The translations under genes and the position numbers were made by a program. The notes below the pieces were generated by a model. That model saw only the letters and a list, made by a program, of their open reading frames with translations. It did not search any database and had not been told where the DNA came from. A DNA stretch of 26,110 nucleotides from positions 1-26,110 of the forward strand of contig VAUM01000004.1 of NCBI GenBank assembly GCA_005774595.1, in the 5' to 3' direction. Below are positions 17,120-25,775 of this stretch, in pieces (the first letter of the stretch is position 1; the number at the start of each line of letters is the position of its first letter). The stretch comes from Actinomycetota bacterium. Its GTDB lineage: Bacteria; Actinomycetota; Coriobacteriia; Anaerosomatales; D1FN1-002.

Positions 17120-17166
17120 GCGACGGCGTGCGGTCGCTGCAGAGCCACCACTCGGGCATACGCTAG
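17120..17166 (+). pseudogene. Possible carB 3'-tail remnant
   Basis: 47 bases match the last 47 bases of carB (21614-21660) at 40 positions, including an exact 18-bp core (17128-17145) and the aligned TAG stop. Read in the carB frame it gives GDGVRSLQSHHSGIR-stop against RDGVRSLQSYHAGIG-stop. Similarity stops abruptly upstream. It may be the end of a deleted carB copy or a small translocated fragment. An 18-bp match alone could be chance in GC-rich DNA; the shared frame and stop argue against that. Confidence 0.45.
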
Positions 17167-17197
17167 CTGTATCAGCCACACACGCCCCGAGCTCGTG

Positions 17198-17226
17198 TTG
17201 CGGGCACCCAGGGAGGGCGCTACCAT
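17198..17226 (+). promoter_or_regulatory. Candidate promoter of initiator tRNA copy 2
   Basis: TTGCGG (17198-17203), a 17-base spacer, then TACCAT (17221-17226). Spacing to the leader hairpin (6 bases) matches copy 1 exactly, although the upstream sequence itself is not conserved between the copies. Confidence 0.65.
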
Positions 17227-17232
17227 GTGCCT

Positions 17233-17246
17233 CCGCCGCAAGGCGG
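17233..17246 (+). other. Leader hairpin with GNRA-type loop upstream of initiator tRNA copy 2
   Basis: Stem CCGCC/GGCGG with loop GCAA. It sits at the predicted transcription start and 11 bases before the mature tRNA, as in copy 1. Confidence 0.5.
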
Positions 17247-17257
17247 CAATCGCATAT

Positions 17258-17334
<77 letters not shown>

Positions 17335-17343
17335 ACTAACTCG

Positions 17344-17383
17344 CAGGTCGGAGGCCCAAAGGCTCTCCGGCCTGTTTGCTTTC
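17344..17383 (+). terminator. Intrinsic terminator of initiator tRNA copy 2
   Basis: An imperfect stem of about 13 bp (left arm 17344-17356, right arm 17361-17374) closes a CAAA loop and is followed by the T-rich run TTTGCTTTC. It is the best classical terminator in the window. Confidence 0.75.
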
Positions 17384-17650
17384 GGATCGCTCCGCTCGCG
17401 AGGCCGGGACGACCGCGCGGCGGAAGGTCGGCGCGGCCCGCCCGTTGCGGGCTCGCGTGGGTATACAGAAACCATACGGGACTATGCACGGGAGGGGCCT
17501 TGCGAGGGCGGCCCCAAGGGAAGCGAAGACCCGTCGGCGCCACACTGACGGTCACCCAGCCGACGACGAGCCAAAGGTGAGACCGGCCCCCGATCGATGA
17601 GATCCTCGCGGATCTCTACGGAACCGCCACGCGAGACCCCTCCGGGGTAG
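17384..17650 (+). other. Intergenic region with no supported gene; one perfect hairpin
   Basis: Open frames here have no usable ribosome site or recognisable product. A perfect 7-bp hairpin (GAGATCC at 17599-17605, loop TCGC, GGATCTC at 17610-17616) lies about 50 bases before the next start and may belong to that gene's leader. I found no clear promoter. Confidence 0.4.
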
Positions 17651-17666
17651 GGAGGGGGTGTTCGCG

Positions 17667-18245
17667 ATGAGGATCATCCGGGTCGGGAGGGGCGTCGCGC
17701 TCATCGTGGCGCTGGCGGTCGTCATTCCGTGCTCGGCTGGTGTTGCGACCGCCAAGAACCAGGCGTCGGCGACCGGTTGGGAGTGGGCGGCGGCGTCGCG
17801 CTACTGGGACAACGAAGGAACGCCCATCGTCCCGCAGTTGGTCGCGGATCCCACGGGCCGGCGGCAGGGCCTCGTCATGAAGGTCGACTTCGCGACGTGG
17901 GGCTGGTCGTTCGCTTGCACGGACGGCGAGGATCTGTACCACTTCGAGCACGGACGTGACTACACGCTGGTGTTCGACGTATACAGCGGCTGCCCATACA
18001 AGTGCGAGATGGACGTGCGCGTGATCCCGGCCCCGCTCGGCAAGTACAGCGCGAGTGTCGACCGGGCCGATGCCTGCGTCTCCGTCGTCGGCGATGGGGA
18101 GTGGCATCGGGTCCCGGTCAGCATCACGGACTTCGCCGGCGCTGGCGGCGACTACTACCTGTGGTTCCATGACCAGGCAGGCGAGGGGTGCTGGCTGATC
18201 GGTGACATCCGGGTCACCGGAGGCACGGGGCATTCGGCGAAGTAG
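17667..18245 (+). CDS. Small secreted protein of unknown function
   Basis: 192 aa. ATG at 17667 is preferred because GAGGGGG lies 8 bases upstream; GTG at 17658 would overlap that site. A signal peptide is clear (residues 1-29, basic MRIIRVGR, hydrophobic ALIVALAVVI, cleavage near VATA). The mature part is rich in Trp, Tyr and Asp (GWEWAAASRYWDNEG, DFATWGWSFACTDGE, YYLWFHDQAGEGCW) and has five Cys that could pair. Alternating beta-strand-like segments and surface aromatics recall a jelly-roll carbohydrate-binding module, but no family motif is certain. Its neighbours give no functional hint. Confidence 0.8.
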   Translation: MRIIRVGRGVALIVALAVVIPCSAGVATAKNQASATGWEWAAASRYWDNEGTPIVPQLVADPTGRRQGLVMKVDFATWGWSFACTDGEDLYHFEHGRDYTLVFDVYSGCPYKCEMDVRVIPAPLGKYSASVDRADACVSVVGDGEWHRVPVSITDFAGAGGDYYLWFHDQAGEGCWLIGDIRVTGGTGHSAK

Positions 18246-18247
18246 CG

Positions 18248-18332
18248 CGTCCGCCCATTGGGCCGGCTGCGTCCGGACCCCGCCCGCAGGGCAGTTGCGA
18301 GGGTGCCCCGTGGCCTCTCGGCCGGGCGGACG
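18248..18332 (+). other. Candidate structured RNA region upstream of carB
   Basis: Arms CGTCCGCCC (18248-18256) and GGGCGGACG (18324-18332) are perfect complements, extended inward across an ATTG bulge by GGCCG/CGGCC. Between them, two small stems are possible (CTGCG/CGCAG at 18267/18285 and GGCA/TGCC at 18290/18304), giving a three-way junction. It could be a carB leader or the 3' end of the preceding transcript. It has no terminal U-tract. High GC makes chance folding likely enough to keep confidence low. Confidence 0.3.
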
Positions 18333-18459
18333 GTCGGGTTGCGCTCGGCTGCGGCGCGACGGGCTTGCGTTTCCGTCGTGTTTCCCATTGCGCCGCGCCG
18401 CGCGCTCCCGTTGAATGGGCAAGACGGTCCCGCATGGCTCATCGGGGGGAGTGCGCGGC

Positions 18460-21660
<3,201 letters not shown>

Positions 21661-21698
21661 CGGCAGAGGGAGTCCGATCCCGCTACGGACGACGTCCG

Positions 21699-21721
21699 AG
21701 GCGCGCTCGCGCGGCGCGCCT
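21699..21721 (+). terminator. Terminator-like hairpin after carB
   Basis: A perfect 8-bp stem AGGCGCGC (21699-21706) with GCGCGCCT (21714-21721) and a 7-nt loop, 38 bases after the carB stop. No U-tract follows. Confidence 0.5.
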
Positions 21722-21756
21722 GTGGGAAACCAGGTGGACAACCCTGTGGAACGCAC
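21721..21756 (+). repeat. Three 12-bp direct repeats resembling DnaA boxes
   Basis: TGTGGGAAACCA, GGTGGACAACCC and TGTGGAACGCAC follow one another with an exact 12-bp period and the same orientation. The middle unit starts with GGTGGACAA, one base from TGTGGACAA, the complement of the GC-rich-organism DnaA box TTGTCCACA. Function is unproven. Confidence 0.4.
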
Positions 21757-21804
21757 CGCCGGGCGCGTCCTCGCCGCCGCTCGCCAACTACCTGCGGAAA
21801 CGAC

Positions 21805-21832
21805 TTGCGGCGGCGCGAAGGTCCGCTAGAGT
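21805..21832 (+). promoter_or_regulatory. Candidate promoter of a small RNA
   Basis: TTGCGG (21805-21810), a 16-base spacer, then TAGAGT (21827-21832). The -35 is identical to that of initiator tRNA copy 2. Exactly 6 bases separate the -10 from the first base of a perfect stem, the same distance as at both tRNA genes. No protein gene follows on this strand for 1.4 kb. Confidence 0.5.
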
Positions 21833-21838
21833 ACGTGA

Positions 21839-21910
21839 TGCAAGGCGCTTGTGAGACCGGATGGGCCCAGCGGCAACGCGAGGTTCGCTCGGAGGAACGG
21901 GCGCCTTGCA
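21839..21910 (+). ncRNA. Candidate small structured RNA, about 72 nt
   Basis: TGCAAGGCGC (21839-21848) and GCGCCTTGCA (21901-21910) form a perfect 10-bp closing stem around 52 nt. Inside are GCG-GCAA-CGC, a small stem with a GNRA loop (21871-21880), and GTTC/GAAC. The 5' arm coincides with the start predicted from the promoter at 21805-21832, and CTTTGTCG follows the 3' arm. I compared it by eye with SRP RNA, tRNA, RNase P and common riboswitch cores and saw none of their key motifs. It lies in the 3' flank of the opposite-strand GNAT gene, so it could instead be part of that transcript's end. Confidence 0.4.
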
Positions 21911-21947
21911 CTTTGTCGTGCGCGCCGAGGCGCTCTCGGGTCCCGCG

Positions 21948-23177
21948 CTACTCCTCGCCCGCGGCCGGCGGCAGCGGCTCCGTGATCTCGCCGGCCACCG
22001 GCGCAGCGTCGCCCAGCGGCCGCTCGTAGATCCGCCACGTCTTGTAGCGCTCGCCGCCCATCGATGCCGAAGCGCGCAGGATCATCTCGTTGTCCTCGAG
22101 CAGCATCGACGCCTCGGTCGTCGTGTAGCCGCGCTCGTTCGCGTGCGTGAGCGTCTCGTCGAACAGCAGCGCGTCGATGCCCATCCTGCGGAAGGCGGGC
22201 CGGATGCCGAAGAACATCAGCCGCGTGCGCGGGATGTGCCGCCGCACGCGCAGCAGGCGCATCAGGCGGACCGGGTCGCCGTCGCCGTACCACTTCCTCT
22301 TCGGCAACAGCGCCCAGTTCGGGTCGGGGAACGCGCCGAGCACGGCCGCGTCCTCGCCGTCCACGAACGCGAACCGGACGAGCCCCGGGTCGACGATCGG
22401 CCGCAGGCTCTCGGCGAGTGCGTCGGCTTCGCCCTCCGTGATCGGAAGGTAGCCCCAGTTCTCGCGCCACGCCTCGTTGTAGATGGAGATGATGAGGCGG
22501 ACCTCCTCGGTGAAACGCTTCATGTCGACCTGCCGCGTCGTGATGTTCGGATAGCGCTTGCGGACGCCGTCGGCCACGTGGCCGAGCCGCTCGGGCATCT
22601 TCGCGAGGTCGATCAGGTACGCGTGGTAGTCCTTGACCTTCGCGAGCCCCCAGCGCTCGAGGAACTCGCCGTAGAACGGCGGATTGTGCGTGAGCTCGAC
22701 GGTCGGCGGGGTGTCGAATCCGTCGACCAGCACCGCCTGGCGCATGTGCGTCGCGTTCGTGTAGTCGCCGGGGCCGCGCATGATTCGCGCGCCCTGCGTG
22801 GCGAGCCAGTCACGGGCCGCGTCGAGCAGGGCCGCCGCGGCGTCGTAGTCCTCCTCGACCTCGAAGAAGCCGAAGAAGCCGAAGCGGTCCTCGTAGAAGT
22901 CGTTGAACCGCTCGTCGACGGCGGCGGAGACGCGTCCGACGGCGCGGCCGTCGCGGCGGGCGAGGAAGTGCGTGACGGTCGCCTGCCGGTGGTACGGGTG
23001 TTCGGCGGTGAGCAGCCCCTTGGTGCCGAGCAGGCGGTTGCCGACGAGGTCCATGTTCAGCGGGGGCGTCCAGAGCGAGTCGTCGCGGTAGAGCCGCCAT
23101 GGCAGCAACGCGAACTCGCGGATGCGGCGGTCGCCCAGGCCGAACTGCTCGATGGTCACTGCTCGCTCGTCGGCCAC
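21948..23177 (-). CDS. YghO-like protein of the GNAT acyltransferase superfamily
   Basis: 409 aa. GTG at 23177 has GGGAGG 6 bases upstream; GTG at 23159 (VTIEQF) lacks a ribosome site, and the frame stays open to 24137 over the opposite-strand gene. It resembles the E. coli YghO family in overall plan: an N-terminal PWRLYRDDSLWTPPL segment, then FLARRDGRAVGRVSA, FGFFEVEEDYDAAAALLDAA, and a GNAT-like C-terminal half with RPAFRRMGIDALLFDETL, which fits an acetyl-CoA pyrophosphate loop region, followed by GYTTTEASMLLEDNEMI. Cytosolic; substrate unknown. It is transcribed away from the lipid operon from a shared, symmetrical promoter region. Confidence 0.85.
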   Translation of the reverse strand: MADERAVTIEQFGLGDRRIREFALLPWRLYRDDSLWTPPLNMDLVGNRLLGTKGLLTAEHPYHRQATVTHFLARRDGRAVGRVSAAVDERFNDFYEDRFGFFGFFEVEEDYDAAAALLDAARDWLATQGARIMRGPGDYTNATHMRQAVLVDGFDTPPTVELTHNPPFYGEFLERWGLAKVKDYHAYLIDLAKMPERLGHVADGVRKRYPNITTRQVDMKRFTEEVRLIISIYNEAWRENWGYLPITEGEADALAESLRPIVDPGLVRFAFVDGEDAAVLGAFPDPNWALLPKRKWYGDGDPVRLMRLLRVRRHIPRTRLMFFGIRPAFRRMGIDALLFDETLTHANERGYTTTEASMLLEDNEMILRASASMGGERYKTWRIYERPLGDAAPVAGEITEPLPPAAGEE

Positions 23178-23207
23178 GCGGCCCCTCCCGTCGCGCACGC
23201 TCCCGCG

Positions 23208-23239
23208 AGCGTAGCAGATGCCGCCCGTGCGGTACGCTC
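23208..23239. promoter_or_regulatory. Divergent promoter region with mirrored -10 elements
   Basis: GAGCGTA (23207-23213) and TACGCTC (23233-23239) are a perfect inverted repeat 19 bases apart. Each arm carries TACGCT reading outward, toward the GNAT gene on the minus strand (as extended TGCTACGCT) and toward the acyltransferase on the plus strand. Predicted leaders are about 24 nt on each side. No good -35 boxes are visible, so an activator or operator role of the repeat is equally possible. Confidence 0.4.
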
Positions 23240-23267
23240 TTGACGGAGGGGTCCTTGGGGAGGTGGC

Positions 23268-24224
23268 ATGCCGCGGCTCGCCGACAGGATCGTCAACAGC
23301 GGAGCGGGACTCGCGCTCGCAGCGGGCGTGGCCCGCGGTCTTCCCGAGGGCGTCGGCCGTGGCGTCGCGCGCCGGGTCGCGGAGGCGCTCGCCCGGCGAC
23401 GGGACAGCGAGGTCGTCCGCGCGCTGCGCGCCAACCGCTGGGTGGTCTCGGGGTGCCGGCTCGGTGGCGATGAGCTCGACGGCGCGGTCCGTGAGACCCT
23501 CCTGCACCAGTCGCGGTGCCTGTACGACACGTACCGGCTGATCGACGCGCCGAGAGACGAGCTGCTCGCGCACGTGACGCCCACGCCTGAGATGCGCGAA
23601 TGGGTCGAGCGGCACAGGTCCGGCGAGCCGATGGTCGTCGCGGGTCCGCACCTGTCCGCGTTCGACCTGGCGATCGTCACGCTCGGAAACCTCGGGCTGA
23701 ACGCGCAGGTGCTGACACCGCCCGACCCGGGCGCCGGGTATCGCCGCGAGAACCGGTGGAGGGCGCGAGCGGGGCTGCGCGTCACACCCGCATCGATGCA
23801 GGCCCTGCGCGAGGCGGACCGGCACCTCGGGCGTGGCGGCGCCGTCGTGACCGGCATCGACCGGCCGATGCCGGACGCCCGCAACCCCGTGCGCTTCTTC
23901 GGCCGTCTCGCGCCGCTCACGACCGCGCACGTCCGGCTCGCCGTGCGCTCCGGGGCGCCGCTGCTCGTGCCGCTCGTCCGGGGCCTGGGTGATGGCCGAT
24001 ACGAGGTCGGGGTCGCGGGCCCCGTGCCGCTCGACGGCGGGCGCGGGCCCGACGCCGCGGCCGCGAACGCGGAGCGCGTCCTCGAGGTGGCCGCCGAGAC
24101 GATCCGTCAGCGCCCCGAGCAGTGGCAGATGCCGCACGCGGTGTGGCCGGAGGCGCTGGCGGAACTCGACGCGCTTGAGGGCACCGCGCCCGTACGGCGC
24201 GAGGAGGGGGACGTGCGCGCATGA
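23268..24224 (+). CDS. Lysophospholipid acyltransferase (LPLAT) family protein
   Basis: 318 aa. ATG at 23268 has GGGGAGG just upstream. It resembles the HtrB/LpxL and actinobacterial PatA branch of the LPLAT superfamily. The catalytic HX4D motif is His128-x4-Asp133 in GPHLSAFDLAIVTLG. Downstream come the GxxVVTGIDRP segment, VRSGAPLLVPLVR, and a C-terminal QRPEQWQMPHAVWPE corresponding to the conserved PxQWxWxxxxW region. It probably transfers an acyl group onto a phospholipid or glycolipid head group at the inner membrane face. Its stop overlaps the next gene's start by 4 bases, so the two products likely act in one lipid pathway. The exact acceptor is unknown. Confidence 0.87.
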   Translation: MPRLADRIVNSGAGLALAAGVARGLPEGVGRGVARRVAEALARRRDSEVVRALRANRWVVSGCRLGGDELDGAVRETLLHQSRCLYDTYRLIDAPRDELLAHVTPTPEMREWVERHRSGEPMVVAGPHLSAFDLAIVTLGNLGLNAQVLTPPDPGAGYRRENRWRARAGLRVTPASMQALREADRHLGRGGAVVTGIDRPMPDARNPVRFFGRLAPLTTAHVRLAVRSGAPLLVPLVRGLGDGRYEVGVAGPVPLDGGRGPDAAAANAERVLEVAAETIRQRPEQWQMPHAVWPEALAELDALEGTAPVRREEGDVRA

Positions 24225-24898
24225 CCGACATCGCCAAGCACCAGAGGGTCCTCGACACGATCACCGGACCTGCGGAGAAGCGCTTGCTTGTCGCGATGTG
24301 CGAGCGGATGCCCGCATGGGTCACTCCCGACGTGCTGACCGCGCTCGGGCTCGCGGGCGCCGCCATCATCTTCGCCGGCTACGCGCTGTCGAGGATCTCG
24401 CCGGCGTTCCTGTGGCTGGCCACCTTCGGACTGTTCGTGAACTGGCTCGGCGACAGCGCCGACGGCACGCTCGCGAGGGTCCGCCATGTCGAGAGGCCCA
24501 AGTACGGCTTCTACATCGACCACACGGTCGACGTCATCGCCGAGGCGCTCGTCTTCCTCGGGTTCGGCGTGTCGCCGTTCGTGCGCTTCGACCTGGCGGC
24601 GCTCGCGTACATCGGCTACCTCGCGATGTCCGTGCTCGTGTACGTGCGCACGTGTGTCGACGGCGTGTTCCGCATCTCGTACTCGCGCCTCGGCCCGACC
24701 GAGATGCGCATCCTGCTCGTGGTCGTCAACGCGGTCCTGTTCTTCACCGGTGCGCCGCAGGTCACGCCCGCGTTCGGCGGGCTGTCCGCGTGCGACGTCG
24801 TGCTCGCGGCCGTGGCGGCCGCGCTCGGAGTGTTCTTCGTCGGCACGCTGCTCAAGGGCCTGGGCCAGCTCAGGGACGTCGACCAGGCGGAGGCGTAG
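24221..24898 (+). CDS. CDP-alcohol phosphatidyltransferase family membrane protein
   Basis: 225 aa. ATG overlaps the previous stop (ATGA). The family signature D-x2-DG-x2-AR-x9-G-x3-D-x3-D is complete: Asp78, Asp81, Ala85-Arg86, Gly96, Asp100 and Asp104 in GDSADGTLAR and YGFYIDHTVD. These aspartates bind the metal pair that transfers a phosphatidyl or phospho-alcohol group from a CDP-activated donor. Helices occur at about 35-75, 105-145 and 160-215. The substrate cannot be read from sequence; phosphatidylinositol-type, phosphatidylglycerol-type or archaeal-like polar-head synthesis are all possible. The pairing with an acyltransferase echoes the pgsA-patA neighbourhood of mycobacteria. Confidence 0.9.
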   Translation: MTDIAKHQRVLDTITGPAEKRLLVAMCERMPAWVTPDVLTALGLAGAAIIFAGYALSRISPAFLWLATFGLFVNWLGDSADGTLARVRHVERPKYGFYIDHTVDVIAEALVFLGFGVSPFVRFDLAALAYIGYLAMSVLVYVRTCVDGVFRISYSRLGPTEMRILLVVVNAVLFFTGAPQVTPAFGGLSACDVVLAAVAAALGVFFVGTLLKGLGQLRDVDQAEA

Positions 24899-24957
24899 AC
24901 CCGTCGCCCGTCGGCGCGCCCGGTGACCCGGGCTACCGCGCTCCCACGGGCACACTG

Positions 24958-25185
24958 ATGATGACCGTCGCGGGCCTGACGCGCGCCTACGCGGTCACGT
25001 ACGTGAACGTCGCGGGCAACGACGCGGCGTTCTACGGGGTGTGCGCCGACGGAGCGCGGCTCAACGTCGTCGTCGAGGACAACGGGACCCCGGGTGCGGG
25101 GCTCGACCGCTTCCGCACCGCGGTCGGCATGCTCGTGACCGACTGGACGGTGACGGACGGCAACCTGGTGGTGCGCTCGCGGTAG
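24958..25185 (+). CDS. Small orphan protein, 75 aa
   Basis: I do not recognise the family. G/C third positions are strong throughout. ATG at 24958 or the adjacent ATG at 24961 are the only usual starts; ACGGG is the only weak ribosome-site match, so translation may be coupled to the upstream operon (stop at 24898). The product is hydrophilic and probably cytosolic, with alternating beta-like strands (AYAVTYVNV, LNVVVEDN, WTVTDGNLVV) and one helix (GAGLDRFRTAVGMLV). The frame is open upstream through the 59-base gap, so a longer N-terminus from a non-standard start is possible. Confidence 0.6.
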   Translation: MMTVAGLTRAYAVTYVNVAGNDAAFYGVCADGARLNVVVEDNGTPGAGLDRFRTAVGMLVTDWTVTDGNLVVRSR

Positions 25186-25189
25186 CCGG

Positions 25190-25205
25190 CCGGCTTCGCT
25201 GCCGG
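25190..25205. terminator. Small hairpin between convergent genes
   Basis: CCGGC-TTCGCT-GCCGG fills most of the 22-base gap between the 75-aa gene (+) and the chagasin-like lipoprotein gene (-). No U-tract is present. Confidence 0.4.
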
Positions 25206-25207
25206 GG

Positions 25208-25609
25208 TCATCTCGCGCGTACGGTGACGGTGAACGTGGCCGCCGGCGTGCCGGTCGTCTCCCACGGCCGCACGTACACCAGGCCCACATCCCCGCTGCC
25301 CGCCGAGACCGCACGGTAGACGATCGTGCGCGTCCCGCCGCCGCCGACGAGCCCGGGCGCGGACTCCGAGTCGTAGTCGTCGCTCGCCGTTTCGACGATG
25401 CTCGGCAGGGCGCCCGACACCGCCCACAGGTAGCCGGTGGTCGGGTTCTCGGCGAGCGCGACCGTGAACCGGTCGCCGACGCCGACCTCGATCACCGAGC
25501 CGCTGTCCGAGCCGGTGAGCGTCCTGCCGGCGCGCTTGGGCGTGCAGCCGACGGTGGAGGCCGCGAGCGCGGCTACCGTGAGAAGTGTGACGAGGCGCCT
25601 GATCGACAT
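25208..25609 (-). CDS. Chagasin-family (I42) cysteine-protease inhibitor, predicted lipoprotein
   Basis: 133 aa. ATG at 25609 has GAGGGG 7 bases upstream. The N-terminus is a lipoprotein signal (MSIRRLVTLLTVAALAASTVGC) with the acylated residue likely Cys22, although Thr at -3 departs from the usual lipobox. The mature domain has all three inhibitory loops of the chagasin family: NPTTGY (55-60), GGGG (89-92) and RPWE (114-117). Chagasins block papain-like (C1) cysteine proteases. No such protease is encoded nearby, so the target may be the cell's own exported protease or one from its surroundings (inference). Confidence 0.88.
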   Translation of the reverse strand: MSIRRLVTLLTVAALAASTVGCTPKRAGRTLTGSDSGSVIEVGVGDRFTVALAENPTTGYLWAVSGALPSIVETASDDYDSESAPGLVGGGGTRTIVYRAVSAGSGDVGLVYVRPWETTGTPAATFTVTVRAR

Positions 25610-25634
25610 GACGCATCCCCTCGACGCGACGGCC

Positions 25635-25694
25635 GGGCACGCACAGTTCGTGCCCCTGCGGCGTGGTGTTGAGACGCCCCGGCCACCGCCGGGG
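25635..25694. other. Two perfect hairpins in a divergent intergenic region
   Basis: GGGCACG-CACAGTT-CGTGCCC (25635-25655) and CCCCGGC-CACC-GCCGGGG (25677-25694) lie between the lipoprotein gene (-) and the last gene (+). Divergent genes do not need terminators here, so they may be operators or leader structures. Confidence 0.35.
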
Positions 25695-25724
25695 TTCGCG
25701 TGCGCCGGCGGGCGTGCGGCCTCC

Positions 25725-25733
25725 TGCTACCAT
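25725..25733 (+). promoter_or_regulatory. Candidate extended -10 promoter element
   Basis: TGCTACCAT is an extended -10 (TG-n-TAnnnT) with the same hexamer as initiator tRNA copy 2. No -35 is evident. Predicted start is near 25740, 36 bases before the next gene. Confidence 0.4.
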
Positions 25734-25775
25734 GTGGCAGACCGCCGCGGCCCAGACGACGAAAGACGAGCACGT

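Noticed and set aside
16988..17179. 63-codon minus-strand frame across the nuoM-tRNA spacer
   Set aside because: It overlaps the nuoM end, has no ribosome site or family motif, and covers the carB-like tail read on the other strand.
21839..21910. Signal recognition particle RNA or tRNA identity for the structured RNA candidate
   Set aside because: The SRP domain IV core (GGAA loop with AGCAG) is absent, and there is no anticodon arm or T loop in tRNA spacing.
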